This document shows positions 7,806-19,800 of a stretch of 64,000 nucleotides of DNA, in pieces (the first letter of the stretch is position 1; each line of letters opens with the position of its first letter). The translations under genes and the position numbers were made by a program. Source of the stretch: Incurvaria masculella (taxonomy: Eukaryota; Arthropoda; Insecta; Lepidoptera; Incurvariidae). The notes beneath the pieces are model-generated. The model was not told the origin of the DNA. It ran no database searches and saw nothing but the letters and a program-made list of their open reading frames with translations. The stretch spans positions 4,227,021 to 4,291,020 of the forward strand of contig OX335642.1 of assembly GCA_946894095.1 (NCBI GenBank), written 5' to 3'.

Positions 7806-10800
7806 CTGAAAGCAGAACTATCGCATTAGAAACTGTCAAACTGTATGCAGAAAAAATTAGGCCAGCTTGTTTTTTGCAGGGTGCTACAACTTGTTAAAGT
7901 CAGTGACTTAGTTGTATGGGGACCGCGATAAAAATTAGTTTGAGTAGTTAGAGTGATGAGGATTTTCTTCTTCTAATATTGAGTGTTCTGAACATTCCCG
8001 AAGTTTCTAAAAGCTATTCCGTAACTCCCTGTAAATAGCTGATGACAGCTCGCAAGCGACTCACCGACGGAAGTGAGATTCTAGAGTACGTACACTGGGT
8101 ATTTTTATGGGCCTCGGTGAGGCAGGCTTGACAAAAAAGGGTTTTAGATTTTTTTTTAATTTGATATTTTCAAAAAGTCGTCCATTAAGCGCTCGGTTAA
8201 CCGGTGCTCGTCAATCCGGCACGCCCAGTAGTCCAGCACTTAGCAACTCAGCTAACACGCTTTATAATCCGGCAAGACTGCCCAAGAATCCGCATCATAA
8301 ATATGCAATTGAGGGAGCCTTTGCAAACCCTGTCTATGTCCAGAAAGATCTCGGAGTAATTGTGTCACAGGACCTTAAATGGGAACCACATATTGTAGAA
8401 GAAATGATCAGGAAAGCATTCTCCTACATAAATCCAGATTGATTCCTCAAACTCTACAAAATGTATGTCCGTCCTCGTCTCGAATACTCTTACCAAGTGT
8501 GGAATCCTTACTTTATGAAGGACATTGACTTACTTGAGAAGGTCCCCGAGGAACGATTCATATGAAAGCCGCTTGGACAAACTGGGTATTACTGCACTTG
8601 AACAAAGAAGACAAAGAGGAGACCTCATCGTCGGTTTTGGTTTTTCCTGCATCGAAGAAATTATTAAGCACCCGCGCTGCTAGGAATATGCTTTGTTTCT
8701 CATATGAGTAAAATACAAGTCAAACGACTCACCGCGAGCGACTTTCTGCACTTTGGCTTCTGCCACTCGCCTCCCGACGACAGCCCGCACGAACACGCCG
8801 TCCGCGCTCCATGGGAACTTCTTGCGGTACGCCGCGCGGATTTGCTCCACGCTGCACACCTGCAAGCTGTTCTCTTCCAAAATCCTGCAATCCGTTTTTA
8901 AGCAACATTTCAACAGCTATATTGGCGCATGGCAGAAATAGGCTCTAGCGTCTGATGCCAAATACTCTAGATTCTGCAAGGCTGGAATCGAACCAGCAAA
9001 ACAACGCAGTCAAGGTCCGTAACGCAGGTATAGCGTTAAATAAATGTATGTAGGTATAATCTTAAATACTGTGTTAGTAGCAGGCATTGATTACGGGAGG
9101 AGGGACTGTAGGAGAATCCCAAATTATGGTTATACAGCCGGTGGCGAAATTGGTAGACGCAATACCCGCGAATGGTATGTCTTGCTGGTTCGGGTCCAGC
9201 CTTGCAGTATATTCGTAAAGTAGTTCTTTTTACTGGGCTCTTTCTTCAATGAATGTGTCCTTGCTTCACGGTCGATTATACTTACATACATATCACATTC
9301 CTTGACAGAAATAGTGGTTGAAAAATTGTGTTCTCTAGCCACTGAGGGGCTCTGGCTTGCTAGAGACCCCGCAAACGCCGTTGATATAAAGCATCACCCC
9401 ATAATCATCTACTTTTGGTACTGTATCCAGACTGCCTCTACACGCTTAAGGTGTGACCAAAATAGTGCTTTGACCAAGGCCTCTGGCCAATGATATAATG
9501 TAATTATGATAAAAATATAATGATAAGGGTTGTAGGGTTATGATGCCGCACTAAACAAAAAAAAACAGACAAGTGCGAGTCTAGCTCACGCATTGAGGGT
9601 TTCGTACAAATGTGATATATAAAAACCTTATTTTGGGTGCGCCAAAGGACACTCCACAAAAGACAGTATATGCTTGATCACAAACAAGGCTCCCGCAACT
9701 CAGAAAAAGCAGTGGTACCTCTCGATGCGTCCCTGGACGACGGTCTGCAGCCAGGTGAGCAACTGCTCGTGCGGCTCCGTGAGCGCGTGGCGCTCGTCGT
9801 ACGCGAGCTGCCGCCGGTACGCCGCCTCGTTGGCGAGCGCGATGCTGGTCATCATCACCAACTTTTGCGTCTGCCTTTTCTTCGTGTCGTCGGTGTCGCC
9901 TGCAGCATAGATTAAAGAGGAAGGTAAACATCGCAAATAATGTTAATCAATTTAAAAACCGTTTGGACACTCATGAAAACAACGTGTGTAAAATACTTGA
10001 ACATGATTTAGACACATCAACCTAGGCTGCCTGTCTAAAATAAAATAAATAAATAATAAGGTATATATAGAAATATATAGAATATATATATATATATAGA
10101 AAATAATAAGGTATAGATAGGTACAACGTACAAAACTCGCCGTAAACTGCTTATTTTCACTGGTACCATGACATTTCTAACCAGCACCATCTGCCGTCAC
10201 TGCCTCAGCAGCAGTCTCAGTTGTCACCTAAATTGGCGTTAAAGCAAACCGATCGACTGGCGTTTTCAAATGTATGGAGGAATTGAAGAGCGCGCGCAGT
10301 GGGCGTTAAGCGAACTAACATTTGCGAGTCCAAGCTTGATTTGAGAGCTTACTCAACGTTGCCGTAAATACGTCGACATTGCCGTTTACGTCCACTCCGC
10401 GTTTTCATATAAATCGGAAGTCCGCGTTTGACTTTGACAGCTTGAAGAAGTAAAACCACAAAATATCTAGTAAAAACTTGTATGGAGTTTGACGTTTTTA
10501 CGGAACTTCGAAGTTACGTAAACGCCAATTTAGGTGAGAACCGTGATTACCGAAATACAAATTAAGTTATGTCATTGTAAATTAAAAATAGCATCGATAT
10601 TTATTGGTTTGTATTTGATGATGAAAATCCAAAAAACATAAGGTCCATAACCCAGAACATCCAAAAGTATGTATTTTTCGTGTGTATGTGCATATAATCT
10701 AGCCTAATCTAATTGAAAATATCCATATTCATAAGTGTTTTAGACAGTATGGGTTTTTGAGCTTGTGCTTTTGGACTTTATGATGTAATGTGTTCTGAAA

Positions 10801-13800
10801 TGGGAATCGCAACGCCCCCGGTGGACTTTTATTATCCCCATTAAACTCTGGGACGACCTTAGCATTTCCTCTTTAATCTATGCTTACGTGATAGTTTTTT
10901 CTTAGATGCATACTTTATGGCTGCAAGATGGCCAATGTCAAATAAAGAGATTGATGCAATTTTGAAAATTAAAGTCTCATAATTTTATCGGTGGCTCGTA
11001 ACTCACGGACTTGGTTTCCATGCCACAGATTATGGGTATAATCGTCATAGCTGCTCCATGGTTTGAAATCCATGTCAACTATAGGTGCCCTTCCCCTTCT
11101 AGCTGGTAGGGTTTATGCCCGCCCGGTTGGTATCATCGCATTGGATGATGTAAGATGGTCGAAGAGGCAATGAAAAATTGTCTAGAAAATTGTCTAGAAT
11201 TCCCAATAATGCCAAAGAATAACCAAGAATGCCAAAATGTGACAAAGAATAGCCAAGAACCCCCAATGATGCCAATCCATGCCAAAAAACCCAAATTATA
11301 AGACACATCTAAAACTAGCACATTTTTGCGTCCAGCGTCACCACGACAATGTACGACAGTAAATATTTTGCTTTTTGGAAATAATTTAGCAGTTACTTGT
11401 TTCTAATTCAGAACGTAACAACTTCCTTTCGCGAGATCGCAAGGTTTTACTAGGTTCACATTTTTTCTGAGTGAGGTCCCCATCCGAACAACCATGCAGT
11501 AAGGAAGGATGAGAGTACGGGGGAACGGCAGAACGTCTAACATGCAGATCGTATAATGTCATATTTTAACAAAATTTGAAAACCATGCACAACGTATAAT
11601 CGGCAGATCGTATAATTTTATACGTAGTGCATAAAGAAGTTTAAAAAATTAAATTACTTATTTCTCCATGCATAACGTATAATAGTCATAACGTATAATA
11701 TTATGATCTTTATTTAACAAAAAAAGAAAACCATGCATATCATATAATCCAAAAACTTTTCATACGATAAGCGCCCTTATATATATACTTTTAAAGCGTA
11801 TACTCGCACGTGACGTTTCGACCGTCTCAATTAGCGTAAGGTGGCCTTTCGAAATGGTAGCAAATATCGATTCGTAGCCATTTCAGCCTTAAATGTATCG
11901 TTATTAGGGCGCTTTATGCAGTGCTTCTTGGCATATTATACGTTCTGCATGGTTTTCTTTTTTGTGAATTCATGTTAGGAATATTATACGTTGTGACTAT
12001 TATACGTTCTGCATGATGCAAAGAGTTGATTTTATTTTTAAACTTTATTCATGCACAACGTATAACATTATACGTTGTGAATATTATACGATATGCATGG
12101 TTTTCATATTTTGGAAAAAATTACTATTATACGTTGTGAATATTTTACGTAGTGAATACGACTCGAGAGTACTAGGGTGCCCTGTATTAAATTCGATCAA
12201 AAAAATGCTGGACGGCTCATACCGGCGATCTCTGCGCGCAGTTCCGCGATGACGTCCCGGAGTAGTTGGGCGTCGGTCTCCGGCGGGTGCGCGCCGCGGT
12301 ACAGCGCGACCAACGCGGCCGTCGACACGTCGCTCGCGTCCGGCGCCACCAGCTCCTGCAGCCTCTTCTCCAGCCACGACCTAAATGGCGATGCAATGCA
12401 ACTAATTTCCAGAAGAGATGAGGATATTAGGGGACAAAAGTTAAAAGAACAAATTAAAATCAATTTTAATTGAAAAATGCTACTTTTACGAACGTACTAT
12501 CAAAGACTGCATTGAGCAACTGCTATTTCGGCGCGGAATGTATTTGCCCGCAGACAAATTTTGGTCATCCGATGGCGCCACTTGCGTGTTTACACGGCAC
12601 GCTGTTTATGCATATATCTCGCTGGTGGATATTCCAGGGATGTATATATAAAACAAACTTCGGCGATCGCTCTTCGACGTTAAGCAACGCTGGGTCCGGT
12701 CTGGTCTTGGATGGGTGACCATTCAACCGTTGAGAGAGGCTGGCCGTGGTTCGGATTCCACGTTAAACTGTAGGTCCCCTTCCTTAGTTACAAGGTGGTA
12801 GGGTAAATAATAATAATAATAATAATAATAAAATTCTTTATTGTACACCATTATAAAACAGTTTACAAAAGGCGGGCCTAATGCCAAAAGGCATTCTCTT
12901 CCTACCTACCCTTGGGATGTAGGAAAGGTGCAAGGCGGCAGACAAAAAAGGATAAAAGAAGTAAGATTTTTTATCAATAAAGATATATATATATATACTT
13001 AACAAGAAAAAATATACTTACATTCTAATACTAATACATACAGATACATATAATACATAGCTTATAATAATATATTTAATTTAAATATATACCAATATTT
13101 GTGTATATACATTTATTCTTATATGAACCTATTTTTGTAACAGAGAGCGAGCAAGAACTTATATAAATGATAAAGTTTAAATATAATTGAAATAATAGGA
13201 CTTCAGACGTTTTTTGAAAATATATACATTGGAAGAGGACCGAATTTCTAGGGGAAGCTGATTCCAAAGACGAGATGCGTTTACAGAAAAAGAGTCACTA
13301 TAATAAGTGCTGCGATGTGTAGGTATTGCTAACAGTAAGGTATCAGCAGACCTAAGTGGAACACCATGTGAAGATAGCAATTTGAAGCGATCCTGCAGGT
13401 AACTCGGAGCAGCAGGGTTATTTAGTGTGCTGTAAAGAAGTGATAGGGTGTGAACATTTCTGCGTTTTCTAATGTCAAGCCACTGGAGTCGATTACGGAA
13501 TTCGGAAATATGATCAAACTTACGCAAGCCAAAAATATATCGAATGCATAAGTTAAGGAGGCGGTCAAGTTTGTTAAGGAGATCTTCATGAAGATCTAGG
13601 TAGCAGATATCAGCATAATCAAATAACGGGAGTAAAAGGGATAGTGCTAACGTAGTTTTGGTGCCAACGGAAATGAAATTTTGCAATCGCTTTAGAGAGT
13701 GCATGCTACCCATAAGTTTTCGACTGACTTCGCAGAACTGTGTGTTCCATGATAGTGTCTCGTCAATCCATAGACCCAGATTTTTTACACTCGTACGGGT

Positions 13801-16800
13801 TGGTACCATCGCATTGGATGAAAAGATGGTCGAAGCGGCAATGAAAAATTGTCCGTGTTTTCCATCCAGTTCAATGCAGCCGTGCTCATAAAGGGAAGGT
13901 CCTGGCATGGCACCAAATTCCTTCGGGAATGTGGTGTATTGGGCTAATATCATAACGCTAGTTGTGTGGTATTAGCCATCCATGTCAGGTCGCATAAAAA
14001 AAAAAAAAAACCCCTGGAACATTCGGGTTTTGGACTAGTGTACCATGTGGGAGCACTTAGAATGTGGTGGAGTTTTCAAGACAGAAGCTCCACTGACGTA
14101 ATATATGTCCGAGCGCTGGGGAGAGTCAATCATTATTGGGATGAAAACAAGCGATACTAAGCGATAGTGGGTCTGCGAGTGATATTAGTGATCAATTTCT
14201 TTAAAGTGCAACCGTTCCCGCGAGTAATTGTTTAGATTTCAGTGTTCGAAGTGACGAGTGAATAAGTAATAAGAGTGTTTTTTTTTTTGTAAATTGTTTG
14301 ACGAAAGGGTAAACTATTAACGTTTGGGGTTTTCGCCCACCCGCATGACAACACTATAACAGCCTTAATCAAGTGCAAAGTTGATTCTAGAGGAAAAAAT
14401 AAGGCAACATTTAGAGTTCTGAAATCGCGAAAAAAATATTGCAGTTCCCATATTACATCAAAGCCACGTACGTGACAAAAATGTCTGGAAACTGAAATAC
14501 TCTTTTGATATTTCATAAAAACAAAATGGAATCGTAAAATTCCTATTTTTGCCTCCAGAATCACCCCATGTAGTAGTGTGTTAATTCAAAAGAACTTTCA
14601 GAGAATATTTCATTTGGTGATGCAACGAAAATGTATGGGGGGCATTTTATATTCGGAATCAGTCCATGAGTTTTACCTGATTCGCAGCTGCACCTCATCG
14701 GTGTTCAACTCATTCTCGTGCTTTTGGTACTCCGCGTTATGAGTCACGTAAACTTCGGAGGTTATTACAATGGAGGCGTATCCCATTCGAATGGGCAATA
14801 GAATTTTCTTGCTTATACCCTCAGCTGTGTCACCTGCAAAACTTTAATGTTTCAAGTAAATATACTTTTTCGTGCTAAGCAGGTACGTCGCTTTTTCCAA
14901 GGAATACGATATGTATGTATGTATAATCGACCGTGAAGCAAGGACACATTAATTAAAGAAAGAGCCCTGTAAAAAGAATTACTTTACGAATATACTGCAA
15001 GGCTGGACGCGAACCAGCAATAAATACCATTCGCGGGTATTGAGTCTTCCAATTTCGCCAACAGCTGTATACCCATAATTTGGAATTCTCCTACAGTCCT
15101 TCCTCCCGTAATCAATGCCTCCTAGTAACGGTTTAAGATTATACCAAAGGACATTGATTTAACGCTTATCCTGCGTGGCGGACATTGACTGCAAATATTA
15201 AACATTCAAAAATATTGCCGTAGTCACCAAAATCGTATTTGGCATCAGACGCTAGAGCTAGTCCACTTTATTTTCTGTTATAAAAGAGTAAGTGTGTGTG
15301 TCAGTTGTATGGGTGTCGTTAGAACTCGAGAACATTAGGACTGAGCGAATCCGTAAGTGAACGGACTGGCTGGCGCTACAGTCAGTGTATAGGGATACGC
15401 TGCCTTATACGGTTGAGTTTCGGTCGCCACGCCCGTCCTTCCTTAGTCAATGTTAAGTATGTATTATGGTCAAGTCAATTTGCATTGAAGGAATTTTAAA
15501 AAAGGAAGAATGAAAACTGACCAAAAAGTTTTGATTTGATTTGGAGACCCTAAACAGGGAAAAAAAGCGTCGGCAAACTGCCAGCACATTGGTCAGACGA
15601 TATACGTCAGACAGCAGGTGACAACTGGCGTAGAAAAACAGGAGACCGCACAACTTGGCGAAGTCAGGGGAGACCTACGCCCAGCAGTGGACAGCAAAAG
15701 GCTGACGAAGAAGAAGAAATAATATGTCTTTTAAAATTTTCACATTGCATTACATCCCATATTCATCTGCAGTATTCAGCTAAGACGGGTACTAAAAATT
15801 AAGAGCTATGTTATCTATCTATTATTATAAAAACAATCTTCATCACAAGCATGAAACATAAAAAACCACTTAATATTTTACAATTCCAACTCCAAGAACT
15901 TTACAAACACTAACCTGCCTGTGTCGCTGGCGTTTCTTCAGGTTTCATGATGTACAGATCCGGCCAAAGCATCATTATTCTCTCTACACATTCTGAAAAT
16001 AAAAGAGTATATCGATCACAATATGGCCCATACGTTTAATGCAGGGGACAGTTATTTTAACCGCTTCCATAGCTGCTTACCACTCGCCTAGCTGGAAATC
16101 GTAATTCGATCTGTCACTTAAAATTTAATGCCAAAGACAACTTTTTCTGACATGTTTTTGTCAGGGAGTTTTCCATACAGTCATCATGCAAACTAAACAA
16201 TGTATGTATTTAGTTCTAGTGCAATGGTACCTCTTTCAGAGAAATTTCCCTCATATCCGTTCAAGCTTCTCGCTTCAAACTTTTGAATCGCTGTGTCGAC
16301 GAGGTGGTGGCAGTGACCGGGGGAGGTGTTCCTGTGGTACAAGAGGAACGCGCCGCTAATGTCCTGTGACTCGACGAGCTCCTTTGTAGGTAACTTCTTA
16401 AGCTCAGCAGTGATCAGGTCCTTAAGGTGGGGCCGCAGCCGCATTTCGGCAAGACGCATGCATTTTTTTCCTGTAAGATGAGATAGGAGGTAACGAATAT
16501 GATTTGTGAAATAAGCAAGAACACATTAAGGAATGTGATATGTATGTAGAATCGACCATTAATTAAAGAATGAAGCTGTAAAAATATGAAAATAGTCCAA
16601 GGCTGATACTTAATATTCAGGCATATGCAGTGTCAAAGCTTATATAAAAAGTTTTTAATTTTAAATGGCAACTTTTTGCGGGGGAACGGCATAACGTATA
16701 ATATGCAGATCGTATAATGTCATATTTTAACAAAATTTTAAAACCATGCAAAACGTATAATCGGCAGATCGTATAATCTCATACGTAGTGCATGAAGAAG

Positions 16801-19800
16801 TCCAAAAAATTAAATTACTTATTTCTCCATGCATAATGTTATGATCTTTATTTAACAAAAAAAGAAAACCATGCATATCATATAATCTTAAAATATTTCA
16901 TACGATAAGCGCCCTTATCGATATAAGATTAAAGATTATACTCGCACGCGACTTTTCGACCGTCTCAATTAGCGTTGTAGCAAATTGTTACTCTTCAACA
17001 GATATCGATTCGTAGCAATTTCAGCCTTAAATGTATCGTTGTTAGGGCGCTTTATGCAGTGCTTCTTGGCATATTATACGTTCTGCATGGTTTTCTTTTT
17101 TTGTGAATTCATGTTAGGAATATTATACGTTGTGACTATTATACGTTCTGCATGATGCAAAGAGTTTATTTTATTTTTAAACTCATGCACAACGTATAAC
17201 ATTATACGTTGTGAATATTATACGATATGCATGGTTTTAATTTTTTGGAAAAAAATACTATTATACGTTGTGAATATTATACGTAGTGAATACGACTCCT
17301 TTTTGCATGCATCATAATGTTCTTATAAAGTTCAGCTTATCATTTTTATATTGATTTTTAACCGACTTCAAAAAAGGAGGAGGTTATCAATTCGTCTGTA
17401 TGTTTTTTTTTTGTTTTTTTTTTATGTTTGTTACCTCATTAACTTTTGCCTGGGTGAGCCGATTCTGATGATTATTTTTTTTAAATGATAGCTAGTGCTT
17501 CCCAAGTGGTCCCATTTTAATTTGGTTATGTTCTGACAATGATTTTTTTTTTTTTTTACTTCCTTTGTGGCCTCTGTCGTTATTGAAGCGACAATTTGCC
17601 AGCGTCGAGTTCCACTTGATCTTTTTCGGTTAAATACTTTTAATGAAGTAATGGATGAATAATTTGGAGTAGATTATATGAATGCCAAATATTTTGAGAA
17701 ATCTCGCAAATTATCCATGAGAAAATCATAAAAGTCTTAAATTTGTATTAAGATGTGCGCGACAAATGGACGAATAACTCAATATAACGCCAACCGATTT
17801 CGGTGATTCTTTTTTTATTGGAAAGGACGTGTACAAATTAGTAAGTGTACTTCAGATTCACTAAAAATAAACAAATTTAAAAAAAATTAACAAAAAAAAT
17901 AACCGACTTCAAAGAAAAAGCACTAAAAAGTAAAAAATAATTTCCATTTGTGTAGTTACGATTTCTGTTATTTTTTGAGTCGGTGTCAGCCAAGGTTAGG
18001 TTAGGTTCTCTTGATTGGCGCAGCGCGTGCCCGGCTGACGCCGACTCAAAAAATAACAGAAATCGTAACTACAAAAATGGAAATTATTTTTTACTTTTTA
18101 GTGCTTTTTCTTTGAAGTCGGTTTTTTTTTGTTATTTTTTTTTATATATCTACAATGGGGTATTGTTCCATGAGAATAAGTACTCAATCAAGTAACAACA
18201 GTTAAGTATTTTTTGTAAGTAAGTAGTTTACTTTGTAAGTAATTTTATGATGGGCCTTTGCCTTTGCCTTGCAAAATAACTTTTAAAGATGTTATTTTAT
18301 TTCATCTTATTTGAAACGCTAAATGTGTTTTAAATTAAAATATACTTTTTCGTTCAAAGCAAGTATGTTACTTTATTCAATGAATGTGATATAGCAAATA
18401 GCAAAAAGGTTATTTTCTTACTGAAAGAACACTGCATGTGACCTGCATGTTATATCTTTGTTGAACATTGAGAACGACGGTTGTAATCGCATGAATACAT
18501 ACCCTTGTCATTCGGCATAAGTAGATTAGCTACGATGAATCCCGCCGATTTTATGCAAAAGTGTTCTGCCTTAACGTCATCTTCAGTGCGATTGTCGGCG
18601 TCAGCATCCACTTTTATGTGAGCATTGAGATATTTAGTGAGGTTCACAGCGGTATCACTGCTCGCCTCAACAATATCGTCGAATGCTGTGCTGATTTTCA
18701 GTACTTCGGGGGTGGATTTTGGATCTGAAAGAGAATTGTAGATTTTGTAACAGATGTACTGTTCGGTGGTAAGAAGTATCAAGAGCAAGGTATGTTGGAA
18801 AAGTACTTATTTGAGTTTTAAGTATTTATAACTCGTGCCAATATATATATTTTTTCATTTAATTTATTCAAGTCAGTCAGTCAGTAAGCCTGTTTGCGTT
18901 CACTGCTGGACATACGCCTCTCCAATCCTTCTCCAGTCCTCCCGGCCCTCAGCGGTACGGAACCACTACTTTCTGCCGACGCACTTGATGTCATCTTCCC
19001 ACTTGGCGGGTGGTCTTTCCACACTCCGTTTGCCTGTCCACGGCCGCCAGTGTAGGACTCGGTTACTCCAACAGTCAGTGGAGTAACCGTAACCGTCAGG
19101 CCCACTGCCATTTGAGATTCAAGTATTGGTAGTCAAAGTACACTAATTCACAAACGAATAGATCCGCGGGTTTCATAAAATTAGTTAATGAACGTATTGA
19201 AATTTCTAGTACTCTTTCATGAAGAATGTTTGGTTAGCAAAATAGGCAGATGGATTCGTATGCAAACATATATTTACTTTGCTTTTTAATGGCACTCGTT
19301 TTTTATAATGCACTTTAAGTAATGACTAATATTACTAAGCGGATTCAAAGTCATTGAATGTGTACATGTATAACTTTAACTGGTCCACATGCTCGTCGGG
19401 TACACTTTGTTTCATGAATTGTAGCATGAAAGTAATTTTTGTATCAACAAGAAATGTTTGTACAAACACACAGAGGAGCATCGACTATTGGAACGTCGGT
19501 CATATGAAAGATCGCTTATCTAAACAATAATTCTCACCTAAAAAAAATCCGCAATCTGACTGCTCGTAAACACGCACAGAAAACTAAGATGAACCAGTTC
19601 TTTAAGCCATGCTTTCATGTGTATGAATAAATTAATGTATGGCATTAATATGTATTTTTCCGTAACAAAACTGAAATTGTAAATACACATGTCCAAAGAT
19701 TTTTCTTCATAGATGTATAAAGGTCAATTACCCAAAAAAATTGATAATCCAAACACCCATGTCCCCAATTAATTAAGATAATCGGCGCTCTACTGTACAT

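Larger units (their letters stand above)
12656..14007 (+). mobile_element. 5S-rRNA-headed SINE split by a LINE
   Basis: The head at 12656-12722 matches the 3' half of 5S rRNA (GTTAAGCAACGCTGGGTCCG and CTTGGATGGGTGACC), with 5S internal-promoter elements. The body begins at about 12748 (GTGGTTCGGATTCCACG) and matches the tRNA-headed SINE at 24518. At GGTGGTAGGGT it is interrupted by a LINE (12805-13793) and resumes at CGGGTTGGTACCATC (13796), ending in an A-rich tail near 14007. Confidence 0.72.

Noticed and set aside
8680..8913. A separate 77-residue protein on the minus strand starting at 8913
   Set aside because: Upstream part is intron. The acceptor at 8885-8887 and phase agreement place it as exon 13 of gene 1.
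9139..9210. Functional tRNA-Leu gene
   Set aside because: The acceptor stem does not pair, the base before the anticodon is G instead of T, and the copy at 14995 shares long flanks, so it is a repeat.
12656..12722. Functional 5S rRNA gene
   Set aside because: Only the 3' half of 5S is present and it runs into a SINE body.
17990..18010. GGTTAGGTTAGG inside the palindrome loop as telomeric TTAGG
   Set aside because: Only two units, within a dispersed element. Not an interstitial telomere.
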